DNA of 64,000 bases. Origin: Apus apus (Eukaryota; Chordata; Aves; Apodiformes; Apodidae). Under the pieces are notes generated by a model. That model did no database searches. It was given only the letters and a program-made list of their open reading frames with translations, and was not told the DNA's origin. The translations under genes were made by a program, and so were the position numbers. Shown piece after piece: positions 45,661 through 57,213 of the stretch. Within the stretch, counting starts at the first letter, position 1. Each line of letters begins with the position of its first letter. The stretch is taken from positions 113,527,206 to 113,591,205 of the forward strand of contig NC_067283.1 of NCBI RefSeq assembly GCF_020740795.1, given 5' to 3'.

Positions 45661-45667
45661 TCTTATA
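45661..45667 (-). promoter_or_regulatory. CEBPD: CEBPD TATA box
   Basis: TATAAGA on the minus strand lies 333 bp before the start codon in an otherwise GC-rich promoter. It is the only good TATA match there, and it sits next to a GC box and CCAAT/CRE-half element on its upstream side. Confidence 0.72.
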
Positions 45668-45675
45668 CGGCCTCG

Positions 45676-45687
45676 GCCCCGCCTCCT
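45676..45687 (-). promoter_or_regulatory. CEBPD: GC box (Sp1-type)
   Basis: GGAGGCGGGGCC on the minus strand lies directly upstream of the TATA box, in the classic proximal-promoter position. Confidence 0.65.
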
Positions 45688-45690
45688 GCC

Positions 45691-45699
45691 CCAATGACG
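45691..45699 (-). promoter_or_regulatory. CEBPD: CRE half-site joined to inverted CCAAT
   Basis: On the minus strand CGTCATTGG combines a CRE half-site (CGTCA) with ATTGG, the reverse of CCAAT. It lies about 25 bp upstream of the TATA box. A CREB-responsive element near the TATA box is a known trait of mammalian CEBPD promoters. Confidence 0.55.
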
Positions 45700-46335
45700 G
45701 GGAAACGAGTGTTCCCGGCACCCCCGGGGACCCGGGGGCGGGAGCGGGTGGGGTGCGCGGCCGCGGAGGCAGGGCTCCCGCCGCGGAGAGCTGCCACCTC
45801 CCGGCGGAGGGCGGCCGCGGCCGGGGGTGGCTCCTTCAGGCGCCTTCCCCCTCCCCGTCCCCTCCTGTCCCCTCTGGGGGAGGTCTGCCCCGACGCCGGC
45901 ACCGACTCCGCATTTCCCCTGCAACACTCCGTTTGAGCGTTAATCTTTCCTTTTTTCTGGCTTATTTCCCCACGGAAAAGCTGACAGAAAGGGCTTATTT
46001 GACGCCCCCACCTTCCCCTACTTCCCCAGCCGGCGCCTTGGCTGAAGCGATACGGGGAAAGGTGCTGCCCGCCCCACGCGTGTCTCTGTGTATCACCCGA
46101 GCGCCCTCCCGAGGCTCCGCTCCTCCCGCTGGAGCACAGGCAGCCTCATCCGTGGAGCTGGAAATCTTCCCTCCCTCTCTCCCCCCCTCCCCAGCGTGTC
46201 TTCTTGGGCTGCTTTCTTGCAGGACGCTGCTGTGGGAAAGGGGTCTCTAAGGCATCTTTAGCCGCTTCACGCAGTCTCCGTGAAGTTAAGTCTCTTAAAA
46301 CTTACGGTAAGTAATTATGCATCTCTCTCTAACCT

Positions 46336-46362
46336 CCCCCCCCCCCCCCCCCCCCCCCCCCC
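46336..46362. repeat. C27 homopolymer
   Basis: Twenty-seven consecutive C residues (G27 on the CEBPD sense strand) lie about 0.7 kb upstream of the CEBPD TATA box. Runs this long are rare and prone to length error. Confidence 0.9.
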
Positions 46363-46843
46363 GCCTCCTTTTGCATCTAATAAACTACTACTATTTAAAT
46401 TGGCAAGTGTCACAGAAATGAAGATATTTTCATTTCAACTATCTGAAGTGCGACGCTTCCCAGTTATATAAAACTGTGTTAAAAACCCGGGCTTGACCCC
46501 CAGGTGCTCCACTGGCTGAATTACACGCACACACACACACAACCCACCTTCAAAAAAACTCTAAGATTTGCCTTTCGGTTTCCCAGAAGACCCGGCTAGA
46601 TGGACGGTGCTTGGGTAGGACCACCCCGGCCGCCGGGTTTGTTCATCCCAGCGCTCAGGTGCCGGCGCTGGCACGAAGCGGTGCCCCGCGGAGCGCTGTG
46701 CCGCTCGGAGGTGGCTTTCTGGGGACGGTGGGGACGTGCCGGTCATGCCGGGCCTGCTGCCCGGCTCCGGGCAGGGCTCCATCTGCCGCTACCGCAGCTG
46801 TTGCCGTAACGCAGCTGTTTATCGAGGGGGGGTGTGTTTTAGC

Positions 46844-46850
46844 ATAAATA
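46844..46850 (+). promoter_or_regulatory. TATA-like box of a possible unassigned transcript
   Basis: ATAAATA sits in a GC-rich patch with two CAGCTG E-boxes just upstream. A strong donor (CAG then GTGAGG, boundary after 46942) lies about 95 bp downstream, and AATAAA occurs at 47008. The order would suit a first exon transcribed divergently from CEBPD, but no coding frame stands out. Confidence 0.25.
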
Positions 46851-47115
46851 GTTGGGACAGGACTGGTACACGCTCTCCCTTGGGCTGGAAGCTGCTGGTG
46901 GGAAGGCTTGTGGGATCGGGGCGAGCGCGCTCTGCCTGGCAGGTGAGGATTCACACACGGAGGGGCTCGGCTTTGCTTTTAACTACCCCACAGGCACTTT
47001 GTGTTTAAATAAACTCCATTTGCTTTACTCATCGGGGGACTGAGTGTGGAACCCCTGTCTACCTGAGCACTAAGCACTGAACTTGACAGTGACACAAGTG
47101 GTTGCTTTTTTTTTT

Positions 47116-47282
47116 CCTCTCCTCTCCTCTCCTCTCCTCTCCTCTCCCCTCCTCTCCTCTCCCCTCCTCTCTTCTCCCCTCCCCTCCCCTCCCCTCCCCT
47201 TCTCTCCTCTCCTCTCCTCTCCTCTCCTCTCCTCTCCTCTCCTCTCCTCTCCTCTCCTCTCCTCTCCTCTCCTCTCCTCTCT
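47116..47282. repeat. (CCTCT)n pentanucleotide tract
   Basis: About 33 units of CCTCT, interrupted in the middle by CCCCT and CTTCT variants, all pyrimidine on the plus strand. The minus strand is an unbroken run of GGA-type purine units. It lies 1.4 kb upstream of the CEBPD TATA box. Confidence 0.95.
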
Positions 47283-50200
47283 TTCAAATTTCTTCCTTTT
47301 CCATGTTGTCAAAAAATAATACACCCAAGTTTTGCATTTTACTTTCTGCCCTCCAGCAGGGGGGTCCATTCACATCTGAGCCACCTGCCCTTGGTCTGGC
47401 TGTCCAGCAGGGGACTGTGACCCTTGCATGGTGCTCCAGGATCTTTTCCTTCCACACGAAGAATGGTGAGATGGGTGCACAAAGCACAGGAGAGTAGTTC
47501 AGAAATGCAAGGCAGTGAGACCTGCTCCCTCTCCCCCTTGCTCTGTGACCGGGTCTGTTGGTTGCAGGAGGGTGATGTCTCACCTGTCATCACCATAAAA
47601 TTATAATTTGTCTTGGAAAGCATCTCATTTAACTGCCTGTACATGGCACTGTGTTATGATTTCAGCTCACTGAAGTCCTCAGACCATGCTGGTGTGCAAT
47701 TGCACTAGCACAAACAGTCTCATTTAATGCCCATCATTTGTTACCCCAAAAAAGAGATGTGATGCACAGTCAGGTCACCCAGCCACCACTGGGCACCCTG
47801 CCCTATGACAATTAGGTTCTCAAAATCCCTTGGTGAACAGAGACCTGCTGGGCATGGAAGCCCTGTGTAAGCCCCAGTATCTCCCACCCATATCACACCT
47901 ATGCCCCATCGTGGAGGGTGCGCCTTTGCTGATGGTGTCACCAGGACCTGGCGGTGCTTTCAGAGCTTGTGGTCAGACCATCTGTCCCCCAAAACTAAGT
48001 GGCAAGAGCTGTCCCCTGAAGGGTTAGTTGGTTGCATTTGTTGCTGAGCCTAAATGAGGTATATGATTTTAGGAACACCTTTCGGGGTGTTCCCTCACAT
48101 GCCATGAGGTGAGTAAAGCTCTGGGATGGTACCAACACCTCCAGCAAAGCATCCAGGAGCAGGTAAGTGATGCTTGTCACTTACCAAAGCACTGGGCTGA
48201 AGGCAGTGCATATCCATGCTGTACTGTTTCCTCAGGTGGATTTGTCTGGCGTCTCAGCAGCTGAATCTCTATTTGCATAAGTAATTCCATGGAGAGCGAA
48301 GCAGAGACAAGCCCTTGATTCCCTCACCCATCCTGCTGAGTGCCTGACTCACGGAATCACAGCTTGTCACTGTGCTCCACTAAGTTTTAAACAGCCACAA
48401 GAAATCTTTGAACATGTGAACTTCAGAATATTTTCTCTAAAACCTGGTTGAGGTTCCTGTTCCAAATCAAGCACAGAGGAGCATTTACACCTGGAGAGAA
48501 AGAACAATAAACCTTTCTGTGAGAAACCTTTGCAGAGAAAAGACAAAACTTTAAATTACTCTGGAGTGCTGGCTGTGAATCCCAGAGAAGCAGCAGGACT
48601 GCAGGAGGGACACCTTGTCTAGGGGAAGAGCCTCATGGCACCAGGTTTCACAGGGAAAGGCTGGCTGGCTGGTGACAGAGAGCCAGATGACAAGGGGAAA
48701 AAAGATGGAGGGGTGGTTTGTCTGGTTTTCCCCTCCCCTCCTCCCCAAGAAGGAGTGCAATGATAAGTTCCTTCAATAGCTACCAGAATAGCATTTAGGG
48801 GTTGAACAGGGAAGGGGACATGCAGATGAGAAGGTGCAGGTTGTCTGAGGAGAGTCAAAACAACCTACCAAGAAACCACTAGGGAGTGACAGCACCTCCT
48901 TGAGGCTGGTGTTACTCTCCTAAGCCAGTGCAGTGGCTGCTGGATGGACCCTCCCTGCCACCTTGTCCCTGCTCTCTTGTCCCCCATGTCTGGGGTCATT
49001 GTAACAAGCTCATCACTTGTGCTTGCTCGGGTCAGTTCATTGCACTGACCCAGGCTGCAGCCACCCCACTTTCAGTGGCTGAAGAACTTGCCAGTAAATA
49101 AAAGGATTTTTCTTTTTAGCTCTTTTAAACTCTGTGCTCTGTCTCCATGTGGGCGTTTGAGCCCTGGCAGTGCCAGCCCAGGCTGGGTTTGTTCAGCTGT
49201 GCCTGTGGCTGCTGAGCTGCTGAATTAAATCTTCTCAAGCTCCCAAAAGGCCAAGTGCTGCAGCAGCGAAAATGCCTCAGACCCTGCACTCCTCCTGGTC
49301 TCACACTCTTCAGTGGATGCTCTGAACCTTTTCCAGATTTGGGTTTTGCGTGAGTTTCCAGCAAGGACAAGAGATCAAATTCACAGCTACATTTCCTGCC
49401 TCACGCAGTGGAATCCTGCACAGTATCATTCACTAGGAGTTTAATAGGTAGAGTGACTGATACCCTCTCCTGGCCCATCAAAAAGGAAAAAAAAAAAAAA
49501 AATCACAAGCAAACAAAAAAGCGGATGAAAACCCCCTGTAAATAATGTGGAAATTATAACCAAATTGGTTTCAGTCCCTAATGGCCACTCCTTCCCAAAA
49601 CTTTTTGCACCAAAAAAAACACCCCTAGACAACCTATTCTGGACACTTTAATGTGAGATGTAGCTCTGTGGTAGCTTTGCTGTAAGACCAGTGACACCAA
49701 TTCCGTACCGTGGGTGGCTGCCAGTGTGTGACTCTTCTGCACTGGTGCCGTTTCTTATGAGGAACATAGCATTGAAGTGAAATTTTAAAAACTCAGGTCA
49801 TTCCCGAATGAGGCACATGGGGTTAATAAAGTGACTTGGCAGACCCTCATCCTCAGTACTTCAGAGGAGTGGAAAAATATTTTAAAGTGGTCTTATTTTA
49901 ACACCCTGGTTTTGAAAAATGTGAAGTTTGGGAAGAAATGTGTCTAAACTAGATGCTTACTTACCTGGCTTCAGAGAGCAGCTGGCCAAACTCTTCAGCA
50001 TGAGACCAGAGGGGCTGTTGGAAACTCCTTATTCTACAGCTGAGGACATAGTCCTTGTGGAGAGCGCATAGGCTCCTTCCTATACCCAAAGCTGTGCTGG
50101 TGCTGCACCACATCCTGGCCACAGACACCTCAAGCTAACATAAAATGGGGCAGTGGTGGTGGTGAGGACAAAGGGAAAATCGTGTGCATGACAAGAAGCA

Positions 50201-52089
50201 GCCAGGAACCTCTTTATCAGCCAGGAAAGGAGACAACTGCAGGCTGCAGCTGTGGAGCTTTCCTCTGTGTTCAGCATCATTCTTATTTTCAGCTAGAAAG
50301 AAACTGTAAGATTGACAGAGATGGTAAGGACTAGCTTAAACATTAATACTATTCTATACTCTCAGAAAAACCCACTGTGAACAGATACTAATGCTTTGTG
50401 TAGCTTTTTAGATGCAACTAATGAATTGCCAGTTATAGTGCACATCTGGTTCTTTCATCTGCGAAGGAAATACTCTGCTGTACTTGTGGATAGTTACTAA
50501 GCTTTATTTTGCATCATGAGACCTGAAGCAGTCTCTGATTCTGAGCTGCACATCATCTTATTCTTCTCTGGAAACCAAACAAACCCACCTCGTAAAGCAC
50601 CAAGCCCAGCAAGTTGAGGTTTTTGTTGCGTCAGTACTTTCCTTGTTGCTTCACGGGCTGGCTGCAGCCTTTCAATTTAAGTGCTGTATTTTATGGAGAG
50701 CAGCACTCTCCAGTGAGGATCGGGGACAGCAGCCGTGATTTCCATATGCTGGAGGTTATTTTCAGGCTCATTCAGTTGCAGAGGGAACGCTCCATTAGGG
50801 CAAATCCATGTGCTTTGCACAGGATGCTTCTGCTCATGAAAACCCAGCAGCTTTGTGCTTTGCTCCTTAGCTGACACCTGAGCTTGATAAATACATCACT
50901 ACTAGGATGGATGTAGTTGAGGCTTCTGACTATAGCACTTAGCTTAGAGTCAAAAGTGAGCTTTTAACTATTTTAAATGTTATGGACGCGTTCCAAGCTT
51001 TTTTGCAGTCAGGGCTATTTTCACTTCTCTCAAAGGCTTCCATGCCTGGCCCAAGGACTAAAGGGAAAGGAGAACACAGGGCAGGATTCGCCACCATCCC
51101 CTTCCCCTGGAAGAGTGGGCTGTACTCCCACTCCAACCCCTTCTGAAAGGCCAGGGAAGCCTTGGTTGGCACTGGAGGGAGGCCCTGCTGCACACAAACA
51201 TCTGTTGTTGCTGAGGGTATCAAAAGTCCTATGAGAAGAGACTCGTTAAACTATAAACCTAAACTTTGTCCTCTGCAGTATGGGTCAAAGTACGTAGTAA
51301 ATATCTGAGGTATGTGCCAAAAGGGCAATTAAACACCTTGTACGAGCAGCCACTTGATTTCCAAATGTCCCCTCACCTTTTCATCTAGCTTTTTATTGTG
51401 CTTTTAACTTTCTTTTATTTGTAGAGTGACAACGTGAAAGCTGAGTGCCTCTCCCAACCAAGCTTTAGTCAGTGCCGCTGTCTTTATTGATACCAGAGAG
51501 TAAAAGTACAGGATACACCAAGACATCTTACACAGGTGTACATAAAGAGACTGTCACACACCCTTATGAAAAAACTGCTGTCTGTTATCATGTCTACAAA
51601 TGGGTAAATGTGGATGTTTTCTGTGATTACAGTGCCCTAAATTAACTTTTGAAATGAGATATACACCTGAAGGTTTGTTTTTACTTATAAACAGATGTCT
51701 CCTCTACAAAAATACAGCCAAACAGTATTTTTAACTAATAAAATATGATAAAAAGATTCTGAAATTCTTTATTTATAACACTATTCACATAAACAATTGA
51801 GCATACTTATTAAGAAGGAAGGTAACATATAATAATTGTTGCTGGAAAGTATTTGAAACAAAAAAGCTCCCCCCCCCAATTCATAAGGCCTCAGCAAGTA
51901 ATCTTCCCCACCCTGAGTTTCTCACGGAGCTGTATCCAGGAGGCAGATGCCTCTGCTCTCCAGCTGAAAGAGTCATTTGAGACTGGTGCCAGTGGCAGCC
52001 CAGCCCTCACCTCAGTGAGACTGCAACTGCCCCATCGCCACAAAGGCAGGAGGGAAAGTTTGTAGGCAGCGAAAGGGCAAAGACTCATT

Positions 52090-52095
52090 TTTATT
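52090..52095 (-). promoter_or_regulatory. PRKDC: Possible PRKDC poly(A) signal
   Basis: AATAAA on the minus strand lies 983 bp after the PRKDC stop. Weaker ATTAAA motifs occur closer (for example near 52912 and 52595), and others lie further on. The choice is uncertain. Confidence 0.35.
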
Positions 52096-53077
52096 ACACC
52101 TTCTATGATAAATATTAAAAGCCTCAATGGAAACTACCTCCTATGGTGAATTCTGGGTAATAAACAACCACAGTATTAGTAAGCATTATCTTTCCCCCTT
52201 GCTGTCTGTGCTGCACTGCACTTGCCACCAAGGCTACCTGGACACTGGCTGCCAGAGAGGAGGACCACATCTGGCACAACTTTGGCATAAGCAAATACCA
52301 AGGTGCAGTAGCCATTCCTGTGCTGAGCTGCAGTTAGGGCAAGAAGCTTGCTCTGCTGTGGCAGCAGTGGCTGCTTATGGCTTTGGCCAAACAAGCAATC
52401 TGGAATTAACACAACGTGAGCAGTGTAGACTTCTAAAGGACAGAGATAACAGAGTATAACCTCTAATTGTTAAAAAACAATCTGCTGGAACAAACTGGCA
52501 CAGTCTCATCACTGCTTTCTCACTATCCAGTAATGAAATAACCATCCAGATACTTCAGGTGTTATCTAGAGCTAAGAGCCCCTTTCTGTTTAATTTTACC
52601 ATGTGCTTCGCTGTTTCTATTGATAAGAAAACCTTGTTTTAATTACAAATAACATGTCTGCAGAATGGTTTCAGTTGTTTCTCATCAAGGTCTCTGTAAA
52701 AGATAAAAGCACAGACTTTCACTGCAAGGGCGCTTACAAGTTCACAGGGTGTGAACTTGTGCTTTCCTCTGAGTGATCTCAGTGTCTTTCAAGTCAGTCT
52801 TTAAGCTCTACAGCCTCTCTCCAGTTCTTTCGTCATCGATTTTAACACAAGGACAATAAAGCTGCTTTGTTGCAGAACCATATAAAAATATTAAAATCAC
52901 TGTTTGAATACAGCTTTAATATACATATAAAAAAAATATTTTCCACATTAGTTAACCCATGATGATTAAAGTGGATAAGCATTTGTTTCCTTTTTGGCCT
53001 TCAGATTCTGATCTGGTTACAGCTGTGTGTGTTAGGGGATGCTCCTCCTGGCAGACCGGGCTCTAGAGAGCAGTCCC
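52096..53077 (-). other. PRKDC: PRKDC 3' UTR (inferred extent)
   Basis: Non-coding sequence after the stop. The extent depends on which poly(A) signal is used. There is no other gene within it. Confidence 0.45.
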
Positions 53078-53282
53078 TCACATCCAGGGTTCCCATCCTT
53101 CCCAGACTCTGCCAAGCACGTTGGGGTCTGTCGCTTGATCGATCAGGCATCTCACTTGGGTCTCTTCTGAAAGTCCATCCTCTGGCTCTCTGGCTCTGAC
53201 ATTATGATCAGCGTTACCACGAGCCACAGCTGCAAAATCATGATACGCAGGCGACTTCTCATGGCCCAGGCGTAGTTCATCA
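53078..53282 (-). CDS. PRKDC: PRKDC last coding exon (FATC domain)
   Basis: It begins with T, completing a cysteine codon left by the previous donor. It encodes [10 protein letters not shown], then [20 protein letters not shown] and [10 protein letters not shown], and ends W-E-G-W-E-P-W-M with TGA at 53078-53080. The FATC module is the last 30 or so residues and is nearly identical to human. Confidence 0.97.
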
Positions 53283-54291
53283 CTAAAATTGTGAACACAA
53301 AAGTAACCTCTTACTAAAAGAAACCAGCAGAAAATCTGAGATGGATTTTAAAATATGAACAGGTACTTGAAAACACTATTCATGCAGCTTTATTTTTCAA
53401 GATGTGGAGACTGTTCAATAGCTATAGAAGGCTAAGCCAGCACAGGCTGATGATTTTGGGTCTCCTTTCCTATTTACCATCAACCTTTCAATCTTGCCAA
53501 AGCTCTCTAACTGTAAGAAGGATGCAGCAGTGCACAACCAAGCTGTTATCTCCTTACCTGCCCTGCTGATTTGTGTCTGCAAGAAGTATTTTGCTGCCTT
53601 TCCAAGTTTAGCCTTGACCACAAAAGGGGCTCCTCCCAAGTCCTGCACTTTTCAGTATTTGTCTGCTTTTAAAACAGGCCTGCTTTCTTTGCCTTTTTAA
53701 AAAAATTTTGATTAATCCAAAAAGTCTTTTGAAAAAGGGATGGAAGGGATTAATTGTACCTTAACTGAACTTTAAAGACATTCTGGCTTGAGCCAGACTT
53801 GACTAGACTGACATAAATAACCCAAGAACGCCATCAGCTCAGAATGTGGTGATTTTGGGAAGCAGTTTCCTCCATGCCTCCCATGCAGCTGGTGCAGGTT
53901 CCACTTCAAGCACCTGTCCAGCGGAAGCATATAAATACCATCCCTAACCTAAAAGCTGTGGAGATTAACATAAAGAACAGCAGCCTGAGGAGTGAGAAGT
54001 TAGGCAGGCTTACAGGGAGGGGATGTGTGTGTTGCCAGCAACACTAAAACTGCTCAGGAGGCCTGAGCTGGAGCAAGAACACAAAAAGGGAGGTATCTGG
54101 TGTTTTGGCTGGCATAGCAGTTCAGAGAGCTTGTATGTGCACCAAAATGATTCTGACAGGTTTGTTGAAATTGTGCCCTGTCTCCCTCTTCTCTTCCTAG
54201 CTGCTATTCTATCTGAACAGAGCAAAATCTGACATGGGAGACTGGCAAAGCTCCTACTGCAGCAGTTTAAAGCAAAAGGAGAGCATCTTAC
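53283..54291 (-). other. PRKDC: PRKDC intron
   Basis: A 1.0-kb intron; nothing recognisable in it. Confidence 0.85.
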
Positions 54292-54431
54292 CAAGTGATT
54301 GTTGCTGGATTGGCACCTCTAAGCTTTCTTCTGACGTAGCTGACTTTTTGCAAAGGGTACCAGTTTACTTCAGATGTGTTTATTTCCTTAATCCACGTGC
54401 CTCCTTTCTTCAGCTGTCTTTGTTCAAAGTT
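54292..54431 (-). CDS. PRKDC: PRKDC coding exon (NWYP exon)
   Basis: 140 bp between TTTAG and TG then GTAAGA. It reads [18 protein letters not shown], then V-N-W-Y-P and [12 protein letters not shown], closely following human N-F-E-Q-K-M-L-K-K-G-G-S-W. It has no methionine start of its own. Confidence 0.96.
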
Positions 54432-55008
54432 CTAAAGAGAAAACAAATTTGCCTTACTTATCATAAATCATATACTTAAAAAGACCTTTAAGCTGCTACC
54501 TCATAGCAATTCAAGCTAGCAGCTCTTAACTGCAGATGCAGAGGATTAAACAGCAGTGAGATGACATCTAGCCTGCCTATGACTTAAATTTTAATTTACA
54601 ACTCGAGTTACTGAAGCAGATCTTTTTCTTTGTAATCATCAGTTTGATATATATTGTGTTGCTCTGTAAATTTCAAAGGTTCAGTGCAAAAGTTTAAAAT
54701 ATTCATACTGCTGCCATAAGTGACATAATGTGATCAAGTGATATGCACATTTTGAGGATTATCATGCAGATAAAGACCAGTACACTGATAACACAGGCAT
54801 GTGCTACTATTCTTTGTCCATCAATACAGAGTTCTGTCATTCTAAATCCCTTAAATTCAGTTTAAATTCTCTGAAAATTCAATAAAACAAAGATAAAAGG
54901 AGCAATGACAGTGAGCATCAAGAATTACTTCCTTTTTACTCAGTTTTATCCTTGTAAGAGTTGGAAGAATTTTCATGTGAAGGAAAAGGAAAGAGAAAAA
55001 AATCCCAC
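54432..55008 (-). other. PRKDC: PRKDC intron
   Basis: A 577-bp intron with no recognisable feature. Confidence 0.85.
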
Positions 55009-55197
55009 CTTCCAGTCCAATGAAGGCTCTTTTACAAATACATCCATTGTGGTGAGGAGGAGATCTGGATCTGCACGGTAAGCCCTTAGGGCATGCACCA
55101 TCACACTGTAAATGAGACCCCACTCTTTCACTGGCATCATCAGATTAACAAACTGGCGAGTTAGACGAAAAGGCATCAACTCTGGCACACCCAAAAA
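55009..55197 (-). CDS. PRKDC: PRKDC coding exon ([12 protein letters not shown] exon)
   Basis: 63 whole codons: [20 protein letters not shown], through M-V-H-A-L-R-A to [10 protein letters not shown]. This is the end of the activation segment and the following C-lobe helices. Human has F-L-P-V-P-E-L at the start. The donor is AAG then GTGGGA. Confidence 0.97.
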
Positions 55198-55623
55198 CTA
55201 GCCAAGGGAAAGGACAGTCAAAAGAAAACAAGAATTAAGAAACCTTGGAATAGAAGTATAAGAATTTTTTTGTTTTTAAGCTTTGAAACCCTCTTTGTCC
55301 CTTAACTGAAAAAAACATGCAACTCAGTAGAACAGGACTGAGCTGTGACATCAGACTCATGAATATTTAGTGACAGTGGTTGAAAGCATGGCTGAACTAT
55401 ATAAACCACCACTGTATAGACTGTAAGAAACTCTATAGCTCCCTACTTGTCTGAGAATATCTGGAAACAGAGATTTCATTTCATTAACTAGAAATAACTC
55501 GTCAAGATTATTTTGCATCAAAACAATTGCAAACGAGGAGCGTTGAATTTAGTACCGAGAATACATGTGTAATTGCACATATTAAATGCAAAAGCTGTAA
55601 CAAATTAATTAGAAAACAAATAC
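55198..55623 (-). other. PRKDC: PRKDC intron
   Basis: A 426-bp intron with no recognisable feature. Confidence 0.85.
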
Positions 55624-55825
55624 CTGCGTAGCTGAGCCAAATGCATATCCAAAGTCTATTCCCACCATGCCACCTGTCTCCTTGTTAATCATGAAGTTGG
55701 ACAGATGTCTGTCTCCAATACCAACTATCCAGTGGCTAATGCACATCAGTGCATGAGAGCTGGCAAAATGGGACCGCAAAGACAGGAAGGCTTCAGGAGA
55801 TGTACTCATTTTCACAAAGGCTCGC
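55624..55825 (-). CDS. PRKDC: PRKDC coding exon (catalytic loop and DFG)
   Basis: 202 bp carrying the kinase core: [20 protein letters not shown], the catalytic loop [11 protein letters not shown] with its aspartate and asparagine, then [13 protein letters not shown]. The residue after DFG is Tyr where my memory of human has His. It starts with one base of a split arginine codon and ends in phase 0. Confidence 0.97.
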
Positions 55826-55914
55826 CTTAACAAAACAGAAATCACTTGTTGCATACAGATGAAACCTCAACATTCAATTGCACCCCAACGTGCAGTCATT
55901 AACGGCACACTTAC

Positions 55915-55986
55915 CGGAGCAGGTCTCCTGGAATGCTGCCTTCCCTGCTTTTGAAAGACCTCACTGCTTCTGTACGGTCAGCATTT
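55915..55986 (-). CDS. PRKDC: PRKDC coding exon (72 bp)
   Basis: It reads N-A-D-R-T-E-A-V-R-S-F-K-S-R-E-G-S-I-P-G and ends D-L-L plus two bases of arginine. Human has [20 protein letters not shown]. Acceptor TTTGCAG and donor CG then GTAAGT are both good. Confidence 0.95.
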
Positions 55987-57213
55987 CTGCAAATTAATGA
56001 AGGAATAATGTTAGCCATTGGAATAACAGCACACGGGTCATGAACAGTTAAGATGTGTATGTGACCCCATTAGCACATCGTGCTTACCCCAGTAACCAGT
56101 ACAGCAAGCCATCCAGTTTGCCCAAGAAGTTTTCTTTGATACTAAAAATTAACCCCCTCCTTCTCTTCATTTCCAAGCAGTTATTTGCAGGACTGACATT
56201 TCTTAATACAAAACTGTATGTAGTTTTGTCTAGTTTCCCCTAAGTAGATGGGTTAGGTTTTAATTCAGCAATACAACTATGCTCCTTTTGGCTGGATTGT
56301 TTCTCTGCTTGGAAGAGACTCAAGATCCAAACAAAATCTCTCAGCAGCATGCAGAGCCTGTACTGGCACTAGAAGAGTAGTGCAGCACAAGGAGAGGCAA
56401 CAGAACTAAATAGATGGTGCTGAGGACACCCATGCTGTACAAATCTGGGGAGGGAGGGTGACTCCTCTGGACTAGTCCATGCTTGGTCCTGCAAACTGAA
56501 TGCTGGTGAGCAGCTGGAATGTCCTGGGTGCCCTCCTTCCACTCTAGTTTTGTCTGAAAGGAGCTGAGTTGTGCTCTCGGGGACAGCTCTGCACTGCAAG
56601 CCAGCATGAGGTGAGTGGGGAAGACTGGGAATTTACTTCAGAAGCACATTTCCAGATCTGAATAAAAATGTTAATGTGTACACACCCAGATAAATGAGTC
56701 AAAAGTTTTCCCTTAAAAAGCAAGAAGCTTGCCTAAGCAGGTTATGAGCTGATCAGAAACACTGCACTGGAAACTTCCCCTTCCCCTCTAGAGTGCTAGG
56801 TCTAGACAGGTGTGGAAATTCCTCTGAGACGATGCTCAAGTCAGGACCCAAACCATCAAATACTCTTAAACTTTCCGTGAATTACTTTCTCTGTCCAACC
56901 TCAGCAGGTGCTCTAGCTCCAAAGAAATCTACCTAACTGCATAATCAGGAGCAAGATACTTAGAAAATAAAGTTGAAGAGGAGCTTCTGCTTCTAGACAC
57001 TTTCTTAACGGAGTGAGTAAGCTTCTGGAAGCATTCCTATGCTCTAGGGGGATTTTGGCAGTACTAAACTCCTGCAGAGTGTGTCCAGAAAGAGAAAGTA
57101 GCAAAATGGGCATATTATAATGCAGATGCTATCTTCCCTGGAATTTCTAGAACTGTGTGTGTATGCACACTCTAGTTTCTATATTTTACATGCAGTTTTC
57201 CTTTAAAACCTAC
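55987..57213 (-). other. PRKDC: PRKDC intron
   Basis: A 1.2-kb intron; no exon, repeat or RNA gene recognised. Confidence 0.85.

Larger units (their letters stand above)
44100..46100. other. CpG island over CEBPD
   Basis: The density of CG dinucleotides rises sharply over the coding region, the promoter and about 400 bp further upstream, in contrast to the AT-rich flanks. This is typical of an intronless developmental or immediate-early transcription-factor gene. Confidence 0.85.
45700..52089. other. Spacer between CEBPD promoter and PRKDC 3' end
   Basis: A 6.4-kb region. The first 550 bp belongs to the CpG island. It then contains a C27 run, a short GC-rich patch with TATA and donor-like signals (46844-46942), the CCTCT tract, and about 4.8 kb in which I find no gene or element with clear ends. 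CEBPD enhancers could lie here, but none can be read from sequence alone. Confidence 0.6.

Noticed and set aside
46979-47497. Repeat-rich frames of about 80-130 codons over the CCTCT tract
   Set aside because: They are by-products of the pentanucleotide repeat, with no start context and no homology.
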